A stretch of DNA of 64,000 bases from CAZYQW01 sp964649825 (GCA_964649825.1 CAZYQW010000117.1:1-64000); one strand, 5' to 3'. Shown: positions 17,810-26,753, counted from the first letter of the stretch. Notes: generated by a model from the letters alone, not told the origin. Program-made: numbers and translations.

Positions 17810-19590
17810 CAGCCCCCTCCGGCGGCGGTAGGTTTCTGGGTCGCCACCCATGCCTCCCACTCGTCGACGACCTTCTCGCGCTCGACCTCGGGGAGGTCCC
17901 ACGCGTATCCGAAGTCCCGGCCGAAGGCGGCGCGGGCCTTGCGGTGCGAGTCGATGCGCGGGTTCAAGTTCGAGCTTCGCAGCCCCTTGAACAGAGTCGC
18001 CACGCCGGACGCGTCCCCGAGCCCCCAGAGCGCGGCCGCGGCGCTGTGCGCGACGTAGAAGCTCGGATCTCCGAGCGCGGCCTTCAGCGCCGGGATCGCG
18101 GCCACCGCCTGGAACCGGGCGAGCACCTCGCACGCCGCGACCCGCACCTCGGACGCGTCGTCCTTCAGGGCCGTCACGAGCAGGTTCGTGCCGTTGCGAT
18201 TGCCGATCTTCTCGATCACCCGGACGGCCGCGAGGCGCGTCGCGGGTTCATCGGCGCCGAGACGCTTGCCGACCTCGGCGAGCACCTCGTCCTCACCCTT
18301 CTCGCTCACGTCGGCGAGCAGCTTCTCCTCGGCCGTGACCCACTGACCGTTGCTCCTCACGTGGCCGAGGCGGAGGTGCGCGTTCTTGTGCTCCGGATCG
18401 ATCTGGACCACCTCGCTCAGGAGCTCGCGCGCCTCGTCCGGCATCTCGTTCTTGAAGCACCACTTCGCGAGCGCGAACCGAGTCTCGACGTCGCCCGCCT
18501 CCAGGCGATCGCGTCGCGCGAGAAACAGCAGGCGCGGGTTCCCCTTCGGGCTCTTTCCGCGCAGCGAGTTCGACGACCCGGCCAACATGGTCCACTGGCT
18601 CCCGCGGCCGCCCGACCGGGAGATCGAGTGACCGATGCCGAGCTGGGTGGAGCGATCGGTGATCAATCCGCGGTGGTGTCCCGACGACGTGTACCACCCG
18701 TCGAACGCCCCCTGGGCGCTCCCCGCGAGCGCGCAGTTCTCGAGCACGCCGCCGCCGTACCCCTCCTTCTGCGCACGCATGCCTGGCGTTCGATTCTCCG
18801 CGACCGGCGACTCGTGCGCGAAGTAGTCCATGTCCAGCATCTCCTGACTGTGCTTGCGCGCCGCGACCACGAGGCGGTCGTCGAGCTCGAGCGGAGCGAG
18901 CCCGAGCATGACGCGGTAGTCGTTCAGGATGCGTGCGAAGCGCCGTTCCTCGTCGGTCGCGCTGCCCGGGCCGGTGGCGTTGAACTCATGGATCTCTTCG
19001 ATCTCCTTCAGCTCCTTCTTGGAGTACATGAAGCCCAACGGGCTCAACGCCTCGTCGAGCTCGCGGTACGCCTCCTGCAGGTCCTCGTCGTAGTCGTTCG
19101 GCTGATAGCCGGCCCGCTTCAAGTACTGCGCCGCCTCCTTCACGTAGTAGAGCGCGTTGTTGATCTCGGGCACCTTCTCGATGAACAGCCGCCCGGGGCG
19201 CATCCACAGCTCGCGCAGCTTCGACACCGCGCCGTCGACCTTCGGCTGCCCCACCTCGCCGTGGGCGTCGTCGGGATAGGCCGTTCGATCGCGGATGACG
19301 TCGAGTGCTTCTTTCCGGGCCTCGTCGACGCGCTTCTTCAGCTCCTTGCGGAACGCCGACGCACCGCGTCCGTTCGCGAACGCGAGCAGGTCCTTGCGCG
19401 CGCGGTCCTCGGCGTCGCGCAGGATCGGCTCGAGGAGCTTCCGGCCGGCGTCCCCGGATTCGATCAGCTTGTCGTACGCCGCGAGGCGCACGTCGTACTT
19501 CTTGCTCCTCGCGTCGCGGATCAGGTCGTTCAGCGCGTCCTGATCGGTCCCGAGCACGAGCAGGATGAGGAGGGCGAAAGAGCCGGTCAT
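17809..19590 (-). CDS. exported CAP (SCP/PR-1) domain protein with TPR/HEAT repeats
   Basis: A 593-aa protein with a signal peptide (SFALLILLVLG). A helical charged region (about 20-210) is followed by a CAP domain (about 230-345) whose cavity residues are visible: His247 in ARKHSQEM, Glu284 in ENCAL and His305/His306 in SSGHHRG. The C-terminal third has a TPR-like pair (ALAKWCFKNEMPDEARELLS) and HEAT repeats (VAACEVLARFQAVAAIPALK). CAP domains occur in secreted proteins that bind lipids or act on surface polymers. It is the first gene of the operon with the Rieske oxygenase and kinase. It is divergent from the small ORF/universal stress gene pair with a 183-bp gap. Confidence 0.87.
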   Translation of the reverse strand: MTGSFALLILLVLGTDQDALNDLIRDARSKKYDVRLAAYDKLIESGDAGRKLLEPILRDAEDRARKDLLAFANGRGASAFRKELKKRVDEARKEALDVIRDRTAYPDDAHGEVGQPKVDGAVSKLRELWMRPGRLFIEKVPEINNALYYVKEAAQYLKRAGYQPNDYDEDLQEAYRELDEALSPLGFMYSKKELKEIEEIHEFNATGPGSATDEERRFARILNDYRVMLGLAPLELDDRLVVAARKHSQEMLDMDYFAHESPVAENRTPGMRAQKEGYGGGVLENCALAGSAQGAFDGWYTSSGHHRGLITDRSTQLGIGHSISRSGGRGSQWTMLAGSSNSLRGKSPKGNPRLLFLARRDRLEAGDVETRFALAKWCFKNEMPDEARELLSEVVQIDPEHKNAHLRLGHVRSNGQWVTAEEKLLADVSEKGEDEVLAEVGKRLGADEPATRLAAVRVIEKIGNRNGTNLLVTALKDDASEVRVAACEVLARFQAVAAIPALKAALGDPSFYVAHSAAAALWGLGDASGVATLFKGLRSSNLNPRIDSHRKARAAFGRDFGYAWDLPEVEREKVVDEWEAWVATQKPTAAGGG

Positions 19591-19773
19591 TGAGTCCTCG
19601 GCGGGCTTCTTTGGCGAACGGCGCGGACAGGGGTGAAACTCGGCGATTGTACTCCCGGCACGGATCGGCGTGACGGGAGAGTTGGAACGAAACCGGTTGC
19701 CCGCCGTCCCGTGTCGGACTCGACCTCGACGCCGGGCTTCCGAAACACCACGCTCGACTAGAATCGCATCACC

Positions 19774-19944
19774 ATGAACGTCGGTCATGACACGTTTCGG
19801 CGGCTCTCCGTGGCGCGCGACCTTCTTCGCCCCCGTGAATACGATGAAGACGATGGCGACGCGCCGCTCACCGTCGAGCAAGTGGCTCGGACGATCGAAG
19901 ATCTCGCCGCACCGGCGGCCGGCCGCCGGAGGAGCAAGCCATGA
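19774..19944 (+). CDS. small ORF translationally coupled to the universal stress gene
   Basis: A 56-aa ORF from ATG at 19774. It runs without interruption to a TGA that overlaps the ATG of the universal stress gene by 4 bp (ATGA). The product is basic at the start and end, with an acidic middle (YDEDDGDAP) and a hydrophilic helix (LTVEQVARTIEDLA). I recognise no family. The exact 4-bp overlap is typical of coupled genes and is the main reason to believe it. There is no strong ribosome-binding site. It could instead be a leader whose translation sets expression of the stress protein. Confidence 0.5.
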   Translation: MNVGHDTFRRLSVARDLLRPREYDEDDGDAPLTVEQVARTIEDLAAPAAGRRRSKP

Positions 19945-20384
19945 TCCTCGCCGCCGTCGACTTCTCGGAGTCAACGAAGCTCGTGGTCGAGGAGGCCGCG
20001 ACGCTCGCGGAAGCGCTCGGCTCGAGGCTGGTCGTCGTCCACGTCGCGGCGCCCAATCCGGACTTCGTGGGATACGAGGCGGGCCCGCCGTCGGTGCGCG
20101 ACGCGCGGGCGCACGAGCTCCGAATGGAACGGAGCGAGCTCCGTTCCATCGCGGACTCGCTCCAGGCGCGCGGGCTCTCCGCGGAGTCGATGCTGGTTCA
20201 AGGCCCAACGATCGAGAAGATCCTGGAGGAAGCGGACCGCCTCGGTGCGCAACGCATCGTCGTGGGGACGCACGGACGGGGGACGTTCTCCCGCGCGCTG
20301 CTCGGGAGCGTGAGCCAGGGCGTCGTTCGCGGGGCCACGTGTCCGGTCGTCGTCGTGCCCGCGCCGGGGCGGGCTCGGTCCTGA
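19941..20384 (+). CDS. universal stress protein (UspA family)
   Basis: A 147-aa single-domain Usp with the Rossmann-like alpha/beta fold. It begins ILAAVDFSESTK and has the nucleotide-binding signature GTHGRGTFSRALLGSVSQGVV (G-x2-G-x9-G-S type), then a final strand CPVVVVPAP. Presence of the G-x9-G-S loop indicates an ATP-binding type. Such proteins are usually induced by starvation or stress and regulate partners by binding. It is coupled by a 4-bp overlap to the upstream 56-aa ORF. The GH2-like gene follows after 42 bp on the same strand, so the three may share a promoter. Confidence 0.93.
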   Translation: MILAAVDFSESTKLVVEEAATLAEALGSRLVVVHVAAPNPDFVGYEAGPPSVRDARAHELRMERSELRSIADSLQARGLSAESMLVQGPTIEKILEEADRLGAQRIVVGTHGRGTFSRALLGSVSQGVVRGATCPVVVVPAPGRARS

Positions 20385-20426
20385 CGAGGACCGCGTCGCC
20401 GGACGTTACCGGGTACAACGAGGCTC

Positions 20427-23384
20427 ATGAACCTCATCCTCCTCGTCCTCGTCCTCGTCCTCGCGAACCTCGTCACCGCGCCGCCGGCCGCCCGCGGCGT
20501 CCTCGACCTGAACGGCGCGTGGTCGATCCGCGCGGAGGCACCGAGCGGAGCGGACGGCGCCGCCGGTTGGCGGACGATCGATGTCCCCTCCGCGTTCGAG
20601 ACCGTGCTCGGCACCCCCTTCGACGGCGTCGCGACGTATCGGCGGACGTTCACGCTTCCCGCGGGCTTCGCGGGCGAGCGGCTCGTCCTCTCGTTCGACG
20701 CCGCGGCGACGGCGGTCGACGTGACGTTGAACGAACACGCCGTGGGGTCTCACCTCGGCGGCTGGACGACGTTCCGTTTCGACGTCACCGATCACGTCGA
20801 TCGAGAACGCGAGAACGTCCTCGTCGTTCGCGTCGACGAGAGGGTCGGCCACGACACGCAGGGGTTCCTGCCGATCATCGCACCGCACTTCGGCGGCATC
20901 TGGCAGTCGGTGTCGCTGCTCGGCCTTCCGGGTACGTGGATCGATGACACCGCGGTGCTCGCGGTCGGAGACGCGGAGACGGCGACGGCGTTCCTCGAGG
21001 CGCCGGTCGTGGGTGACGCCGCGGACACCACGCGGGTCGCCGAGGTCGAGATCGGGAACGATCGGATCGTGATCCCTCTCGTCGGCCCGCGTACGGAACG
21101 TGCGATCGCCGCGTTCGAGGCGTGGGATCTCGATCGACCGATCCACTACCCCGTCACGTTCCGACTGCTGCGCGACGGAGAGGAGGTCGACCGCGTCGAG
21201 ACCCGGCTGTCGTTCCGTTCGGTTCGCCCGGACGGAAGGCGGCTGCGGCTGAACGGACGGCCGCTCAACGTGCGGGGGATCCTGGAGTGGGGCTGCTTCC
21301 CGCCGTATCTCGCGCCGACCCCGGATGACGCGACCATCCGCGAGACGATCGCGAGCGCGAAGGCGCGAGGATTCAACCTGATCAAGTTCTGCCTGTGGGT
21401 GCCGCCGCGACGCGTGCTGCGGCTCTTCGACGACGCCGGCATGCTGGCGTGGATGGAGTACCCGACGTGGCATCCGCGCTTCGACGCCGAGCACCGCGCC
21501 GAGCTCAAGCGCGAGTTCGACGAGTTCTACCGGCACGATCGCAACAGCCCTTCCGTCGTGCTCCGCAGCCTCACCTGCGAGACCGGCCCGTCCGCGTCGC
21601 TCGAGGTGATCCGCGACCTCTACGACCTCGCGAAGGCACGCATTCCCGGCGCGGTGGTCGAGGACGACTCGTCGTGGATCGCGTGGAACCGCGTTCACGA
21701 CTTCTACGACGATCACCCCTACGGCAACAACAAGACCTGGCCCGCCACGCTCGAGCGGCTCGACCGCTACGTCGCCGAGCGAGAGCCGAAGCCGCTCCTG
21801 CTCGGGGAAGCGATCGCGGCGGACACGTGGCTCGACCCCTCCGCGTTCGACGGCGCGCCGGACGACGCGTGGTGGAGGTCGATGCACGAGGCGTCGTGCC
21901 GGGAGTGGCGCGACGGGACCGCCGCGCGTCGCGGCGTCGCCGCGGTCGACGACCTCGCCGCCGACTCGCTCCGATTCGCGATGAACCAGCGCAAGGACCA
22001 GATCGAGACGTTCCGGCGGATGATCCCGGACGGCGGCTACGTCGTCTCGGTGGCGCGCGACTTCAGCAAGGCGGAGATGGGCTTGGCCGATCACGCGAAC
22101 CGCTGGAAATGGTCGCCGGCGGACTGGGTCTGGCACGGGGACACGATGCTCGTGCTGGGCGCGGAGACGAAGCGCTCGGTGTTCTCGGAAGTTCCGGCGG
22201 ACGTCGACCTGTTCGTCGCCCACCACGGCCCGGCCGACCTGCGGGCCGGTCGCGCAAGGTGGACGTTCGACGGAAGCGGCGGCGAGATCGAGCATCCAAC
22301 GATTCCGCGCGGCGCGGTGCGACGGATCGGGACGATCTCCCTCCACGCGCGGCGCACCTCGGAGCCCACCGCGTGCGAGCTCGCGGTCAGCCTCGACGAC
22401 TGGCCCGTCCAGAACCGGTGGACGTTCTGGGTCGTCCCTCGCGTCACCGCGGTCGAGCGCGACGTCATCGAGACGAACGCGTTGGACGTCGACACGCTCG
22501 ACGCCCTACAGCGCGGCGCGAACGTCATGCTCCTCGCGTCGAACGTCCCCGGCTCGTTCGTCCGCTCTCCGCACTGGTACCTCCGCGGCTCCCTCTGGGC
22601 CCCGCCGAGTCGGACGCTGTCCGCGTGCTCGAAGTCGTTCTTCCTCGACCTCGTCGTGAAGGACCTCCACCCCGACGGCTTCCTCCCGGTCGGCTCCATC
22701 TTCGACGAGATCGATCCGATCGTCGCGTTCTGGGACAACCATGACGTCGCGGAGGTCCGCGACTGGGCCCTCGCGTTCGAGACCAACGTGGGCGAAGGGC
22801 GTCTGCTGGTGACCGCGCTCGACCACGAGACGAGCCCGGCGGGCGCGTGGTTGAAGCAGCGCTTCCGCGAGCATCTCGCGATGCCCGGCGCCGCCACGAC
22901 GGCCCTTTCCCCGACCACGATCGCCGCGATCCGCGATCGCCTCGTCGCGCGCACGATCGACTTGACGTCACGCGCCTGGAGCTTCCGCCCCGATGGCGCC
23001 GATGAATGGTCGGAGATCCACGTGGGCCGCAGTTGGGAGGGACAAGGCCACCCGGCGTTGGACGGTTTTGCGACGTACGCGCTCGACGTCGAACTCGACG
23101 AAGGCTGGGCGGGCGAGCCGATCCACTTGAACCTCGAGGGCGTCGACGACGCGTTCGAGGTGTTCTTCGACGGATCCTCGGTGGGAACGGGCGGCGACGT
23201 CCCCACCCGCCGGACCGCGTTCGCCGAACGCTCGTCGCACCGGCTCGCCGAACGCGCGACACCGGGGACGCATCGGCTCGAGGTGCGCGTCTACGACTGG
23301 TACGGCGCCGGAGGCATCCACCGGCCGGTGAGCCTGTCGACGCGTCCGCCGGGAACGGCGGCAGAGTTCCTGCTCGGCCGGTGA
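20427..23384 (+). CDS. exported glycoside hydrolase family 2-like protein
   Basis: A 985-aa protein with a signal peptide (LILLVLVLVLANLVTAPPAARG). It has a jelly-roll sugar-binding domain (about 25-165), an immunoglobulin-like domain (about 180-270), a TIM barrel (about 275-560) and C-terminal beta domains including another sugar-binding module (about 850-980). The barrel keeps a candidate acid/base Glu385 in RSLTCETG and a candidate nucleophile Glu461 in LLLGEA. The usual family motif ends in NE, and here it reads CE, so the enzyme belongs to a divergent branch. Substrate could be a beta-galactoside, mannoside or glucuronide. Planctomycetes secrete many such enzymes for algal or plant polysaccharides. 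The start is 42 bp after the stress gene. Confidence 0.88.
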   Translation: MNLILLVLVLVLANLVTAPPAARGVLDLNGAWSIRAEAPSGADGAAGWRTIDVPSAFETVLGTPFDGVATYRRTFTLPAGFAGERLVLSFDAAATAVDVTLNEHAVGSHLGGWTTFRFDVTDHVDRERENVLVVRVDERVGHDTQGFLPIIAPHFGGIWQSVSLLGLPGTWIDDTAVLAVGDAETATAFLEAPVVGDAADTTRVAEVEIGNDRIVIPLVGPRTERAIAAFEAWDLDRPIHYPVTFRLLRDGEEVDRVETRLSFRSVRPDGRRLRLNGRPLNVRGILEWGCFPPYLAPTPDDATIRETIASAKARGFNLIKFCLWVPPRRVLRLFDDAGMLAWMEYPTWHPRFDAEHRAELKREFDEFYRHDRNSPSVVLRSLTCETGPSASLEVIRDLYDLAKARIPGAVVEDDSSWIAWNRVHDFYDDHPYGNNKTWPATLERLDRYVAEREPKPLLLGEAIAADTWLDPSAFDGAPDDAWWRSMHEASCREWRDGTAARRGVAAVDDLAADSLRFAMNQRKDQIETFRRMIPDGGYVVSVARDFSKAEMGLADHANRWKWSPADWVWHGDTMLVLGAETKRSVFSEVPADVDLFVAHHGPADLRAGRARWTFDGSGGEIEHPTIPRGAVRRIGTISLHARRTSEPTACELAVSLDDWPVQNRWTFWVVPRVTAVERDVIETNALDVDTLDALQRGANVMLLASNVPGSFVRSPHWYLRGSLWAPPSRTLSACSKSFFLDLVVKDLHPDGFLPVGSIFDEIDPIVAFWDNHDVAEVRDWALAFETNVGEGRLLVTALDHETSPAGAWLKQRFREHLAMPGAATTALSPTTIAAIRDRLVARTIDLTSRAWSFRPDGADEWSEIHVGRSWEGQGHPALDGFATYALDVELDEGWAGEPIHLNLEGVDDAFEVFFDGSSVGTGGDVPTRRTAFAERSSHRLAERATPGTHRLEVRVYDWYGAGGIHRPVSLSTRPPGTAAEFLLGR

Positions 23385-23479
23385 GGCGGGGTCTCGGCTT
23401 CTCGTCTCGATCGGAAGTGGACCGGGCGCCGCCGCCGAGGGTCGCGGCATTTGGTCCCCGATCCCTACAATGGCCCGTC

Positions 23480-23944
23480 ATGAACGCGATCAGCTTGCAA
23501 GACCGTTACGCGCCGCGGCTGCGGTGCTTCGGATGCGGCCCCGCCAATGAGAAGGGCCTTCGCATCAAGAGTTTCGCCGACGGCGACGACGTCGTCTGTC
23601 GATGGCGCGCCGAGCCGCACCATGAAGCGTTTCCCGGAATGATGAACGGCGGGATCATCGGCACCCTGCTCGACTGCCACTGCAACTGGACCGCGGCCCA
23701 CCACCTCATGGTGCGAGCCGGAAAGGACCATCCTCCCTGCACCGTCACTGCCGAGTACTCGATCACCCTGAAGCGCCCGACGCCGATGGTCGAGCCGGTG
23801 ACGCTGCGCGCCCACGTCGTCGAGTCGTCGGACGATCGCGCCGTGGTCGAAGGCACGCTCGAGGCGGGCGGGAAGGTCACCGCGTCGTGCCGCGGCGTGT
23901 TCGTCGCGGTGAAGGAAGGGCATCCGGCGTACCACCGCTGGTAG
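23480..23944 (+). CDS. PaaI-type hotdog thioesterase
   Basis: A 154-aa single hotdog-fold protein. The signature helix region is HEAFPGMMNGGIIGTLLDCH, where the Gly/Asn-rich turn and the acidic residue resemble the acyl-CoA thioesterase active site. A Cys pair near the N-terminus (CFGCGPANEKGLRI) recurs in this subfamily. I chose ATG at 23480, because the open frame upstream belongs to the shadow of the preceding gene. The substrate acyl group is unknown. It is convergent with apaG, with a 52-bp gap. Confidence 0.88.
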   Translation: MNAISLQDRYAPRLRCFGCGPANEKGLRIKSFADGDDVVCRWRAEPHHEAFPGMMNGGIIGTLLDCHCNWTAAHHLMVRAGKDHPPCTVTAEYSITLKRPTPMVEPVTLRAHVVESSDDRAVVEGTLEAGGKVTASCRGVFVAVKEGHPAYHRW

Positions 23945-23996
23945 CTCCGGCGCCTGGTGTCGATGGTCGCCTCTCCGCCGTCGCGAACGACCGAGC

Positions 23997-24404
23997 TCAG
24001 CCGACCCCACGCTTCGCCTCGTCGGAGACGAGGAAGAAACGCCCGATGTCGATTTCGAACTCGGATTCGTCGTCGCGGCGCATGTGGTACTTGCCTTCCA
24101 TCGTTCCCCAGGCCGTCGGGAGCGCGCAGCCGCTCACGTACTCGAAGCTCTCGCCGCTCTCGAGGCGGGGCTTCTGCCCCACCACGCCGGGACCGCGCAC
24201 TTCCTGGCGCTGGTTGTCCGCGTCGAGGATGATCCAATGGCGCGAGAGCAGCTTCACCGATTCGGAGCTCTCGTTCTTGATGACGATGCGATAGGCGAAG
24301 ACGAACTGCCGAGTCGCCGGATCCGAGTCGGCGTTCAGGTAGAATGCCGCAGCATGGACGCGAATCCCCTCGGTGACGGTTTCCGAATCCGGCGATTGCC
24401 TCAT
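23997..24404 (-). CDS. apaG: ApaG family protein
   Basis: A 135-aa protein of the ApaG beta-sandwich family, named for an effect on cobalt/magnesium sensitivity and diadenosine tetraphosphate operons. Its biochemical role is not settled. The conserved core reads FVFAYRIVIKNESSESVKLLSRHWIILD, and the second half has GPGVVGQKPRL, the Gly loop binding a pyrophosphate-like ligand in structures, and TAWGTMEGKY. I chose the ATG at 24404 because the upstream 39 residues are Arg/Ser-rich and lack family signal. It faces the thioesterase convergently and the TPR/DUF2911-like gene divergently. Confidence 0.92.
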   Translation of the reverse strand: MRQSPDSETVTEGIRVHAAAFYLNADSDPATRQFVFAYRIVIKNESSESVKLLSRHWIILDADNQRQEVRGPGVVGQKPRLESGESFEYVSGCALPTAWGTMEGKYHMRRDDESEFEIDIGRFFLVSDEAKRGVG

Positions 24405-24622
24405 GCCACGGAGGCTACACCGAGACCGCCTTGCGGACCGGATCGTTTTCCCGTATTCGTAACCAGCTCGCGACGAGACGAGATTCCCCGGGCCAGCGTT
24501 CGCGCCCCGCGAAGACTTCAAGCCCGAAGCTCAAACGAAGGTCGTGTCGCGCTCGTACCGCCGCTCTGGACGAGGGCCCGCTCGCAAGGAGCGGAACTCT
24601 CGCAACGACAGCAGACAACTGC

Positions 24623-24628
24623 AGGGAG
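24623..24628 (+). promoter_or_regulatory. Shine-Dalgarno site fixing a GTG start
   Basis: AGGGAG lies 6 bp before the GTG at 24635. It supports that GTG over the upstream ATG at 24431, because the signal peptide of the product begins exactly there. Confidence 0.65.
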
Positions 24629-24634
24629 TCACCC

Positions 24635-25678
24635 GTGTTTCAGCGATCTGTGATCTACGTCGCCGCTGCGATGTTCGTCGCGCTCGTCCCGTTCGGCGGC
24701 GCGCAGGAACCGGCCCAGCCGACCCAGCAGCAGCTCCTCGCCAAGTTCCAGTCCGCCATGGAGCAGCAGGACTGGCCGAAGGCGATCGAGACCGGCCGAG
24801 AGCTCGTGAAGATGGATGACAAGAACGGGCAAGTCTGGGCGTCCTTGGGGATCGCGCTGCACTCGTCGCAGAAGTATGACGAGGCGTTGGAGGCGCACAA
24901 GCGCGCCGCGGAGTTCCCACGGTCCGCTTCGGTCGGCGCCTACAACGCCGCGTGCGTGTACTCGATCAAGAACGACGTCGATTCCGCCGTGAAGTGGATG
25001 GGGACGGCGATCGAAAAGGGTTTCCGCGACGCCGCGCTCTTCAGCACCGACCCGGACATGAAGAACCTGCGCGCGGACCCTCGGTACAAGGACCTCGCCG
25101 AGGGGGTGAAGGGACGAAGTCCGAGGGCGGAGGGCCAGGCGCCCGCACCTCCTCAACCGTCCGCGCGCGTATTCTCGTCGACCTCCGATCGCAAGTGTTC
25201 ACGGCTCTTCTACTGGAGCGGACAGTCGTCCCCCGGGCAGGTCGTGATCGACTACGGCCCGATCCCGTGGAAGGACAACTACGGAAGCCTCGTCGAGTCC
25301 GGGAAGCTGGACGACCAGCGTTGGCGCCTCGGCCGCGACTTCTGGACGAACCTCGACACGAACCTCACGTTGAGCTTCGGCTCGGTGAAGGTCGAGCCGG
25401 GCCAGTACTACGTCACGCTCGAGCACGAAGCCTCGGATGGATACACCCTCGCGTTGCTGACGCCGGCCGACGTGCGACGGCAGAAGCTCGACGCGTTCCA
25501 AGCGGCCTCGACGGAGGGCGGCCTGGAGATTCCGATGACGCACACGAAGGTGGATGAAGTCGCCCAGACCCTCTCGATCTCGCTCATCTCGGATCCTTCG
25601 GACGTCGCCAAGGCCGAACTCGTGGTTCGATTCGGGCCGCACAAGCTCGTGACGCCGTTCGATGTGCATCTCGACTAA
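24635..25678 (+). CDS. exported TPR protein with a DUF2911-like domain
   Basis: A 347-aa protein starting at GTG (see the ribosome-binding site upstream). It has a signal peptide (IYVAAAMFVALVPFGGAQ). TPR repeats at about 35-150 read QQDWPKAIETGRELVKMDDK, QVWASLGIALHSSQKYDEAL and GAYNAACVYSIKNDVDSAV. The C-terminal domain (about 180-345) reads like the DUF2911 fold: a beta sandwich with the stretches WRLGRDFWTNLDTNLTLSFG, VKVEPGQYYVTLE and LVVRFGPHKLVTPFDVHL. Such domains occur in periplasmic proteins of Bacteroidota and Planctomycetota, with unknown function. Downstream lies the double-hairpin repeat, which may terminate this transcript. Confidence 0.8.
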   Translation: MFQRSVIYVAAAMFVALVPFGGAQEPAQPTQQQLLAKFQSAMEQQDWPKAIETGRELVKMDDKNGQVWASLGIALHSSQKYDEALEAHKRAAEFPRSASVGAYNAACVYSIKNDVDSAVKWMGTAIEKGFRDAALFSTDPDMKNLRADPRYKDLAEGVKGRSPRAEGQAPAPPQPSARVFSSTSDRKCSRLFYWSGQSSPGQVVIDYGPIPWKDNYGSLVESGKLDDQRWRLGRDFWTNLDTNLTLSFGSVKVEPGQYYVTLEHEASDGYTLALLTPADVRRQKLDAFQAASTEGGLEIPMTHTKVDEVAQTLSISLISDPSDVAKAELVVRFGPHKLVTPFDVHLD

Positions 25679-25683
25679 GGGTC

Positions 25684-25812
25684 CGCGCAAGAATCCCAAC
25701 GCGGTATGACCGCAACCGAAGAAGCACCCGGCACGTGTGCGCCTGAGGGCGCGGTCACGTGTCGGGTGGACAAGCATCGAGTTCTTCGCGGCACGCGAAA
25801 AACTCGATGCTT
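25684..25812. repeat. dispersed double-hairpin repeat, copy 1
   Basis: Two adjacent hairpins. The first (25725-25768) has a 13-bp outer stem with one mismatch (CACCCGGCACGTG with CACGTGTCGGGTG) and an inner GCGCC/GGCGC stem with a four-base loop. The second (25772-25812) has a 19-bp stem with one mismatch around the loop GCA. The segment 25751-25770 (GCGGTCACGTGTCGGGTGGA) is identical to 56272-56291, where a second copy of the pair occurs. A short CGCGCAAGAAT at 25684-25694 also matches the end of the palindromic element at 4844. The copy sits between the end of one gene and the start of the next. Confidence 0.85.
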
Positions 25813-25844
25813 GGAACCTAAGGAACTCACGACAGGAGGTTGCC

Positions 25845-26753
25845 ATGAAACTCGCGATCCTCGCCCTTGCGCTCGCCGCGCTCACCAACGCCGCCGCGGC
25901 CCAGGAGGTCTGCTACTCCGAGAACGGTGGGCCCGAGTTCAGCGACGGAATGAGCGTCGTGGCGGGCCTGCTCGCCGTGAAGTTCTCGCCGGACTCGTCC
26001 GTCGTCGTGAACCGGATCGAGGTCTTCACCGGTGAGGTCGCGGGCAACATGACGCTCGGCATCTGGAGCTCCGACACGCTCGAGGACGAGCCGGAATCGC
26101 CGATCGGCACCGGCGGCTTCACGGTGAGTCCGACGAAGGGTTGGCAGGGTGCCGATCTCTCGCCCTCCACCCCCCTCGATCCGAGCCTCGACTACTGGCT
26201 GGTCTGGGGCACGCTGAACGGCGCGCAGGGGTCGAACGATCCCGAGAAGGCGTTCCTGGGTCAAGTCACGCGCTTCTCCGGCGACGGCGGGGCGAACTGG
26301 AGCCCGCAGAATCAATCGTTCGAGCGCCACTTCAAGTTCCGCTTGATCTGCGGCTGCTCCGGTCCGGCCGCCGAGTACGGCCAGGGCTGCGCCGGAACCG
26401 GCGGCTTCGTGCCGAAACTCTCGCTCGATACGTGTCCGCTCGAAGGCACGCAGGTGACGATCTCGCTGACCAACACGTTGGGGGGGTCGACCGCGCTCCT
26501 CCTCTTCGGCATCGGCGTGGCACAACTGCCGGTCGAGCAGAGCGGGTGCGACCTCCTGACCGCGCCGCTGCTCCCGCTGATCATCCCGATCGTGAGCGGC
26601 GGTGCCGGCGGCGGCATGGGCTTCGCGATCCTGTCGGGGACGATCCCGATCGGCACGTCGGGAACGACGGTCTACAGCCAGGCGTTCGTCCTCGATCCCG
26701 CTCCTCCGGCGGGGTACGCCGCGTCGAACGGGATCACGATCGCCATCCCGTAG
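25845..26753 (+). CDS. secreted protein with a Cys/Gly-rich C-terminal module
   Basis: A 302-aa protein with a strong Shine-Dalgarno site (AGGAGGT at 25834-25840) and a signal peptide (LAILALALAALTNAAAAQ). The N-terminal part (about 20-170) is a beta-rich domain with VVVNRIEVFTGEVAGNMTLGI and FSGDGGANWSPQN. It resembles modules found in large planctomycete exoproteins, with no enzymatic signature seen. From Tyr178 to the end is the module YGQGCAGTGG...LLLFG...GC..L..P, repeated in the protein at 46857. Its location directly after the double-hairpin repeat, and a similar placement in the other locus, may matter. Function is probably structural or adhesive. Confidence 0.75.
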   Translation: MKLAILALALAALTNAAAAQEVCYSENGGPEFSDGMSVVAGLLAVKFSPDSSVVVNRIEVFTGEVAGNMTLGIWSSDTLEDEPESPIGTGGFTVSPTKGWQGADLSPSTPLDPSLDYWLVWGTLNGAQGSNDPEKAFLGQVTRFSGDGGANWSPQNQSFERHFKFRLICGCSGPAAEYGQGCAGTGGFVPKLSLDTCPLEGTQVTISLTNTLGGSTALLLFGIGVAQLPVEQSGCDLLTAPLLPLIIPIVSGGAGGGMGFAILSGTIPIGTSGTTVYSQAFVLDPAPPAGYAASNGITIAIP

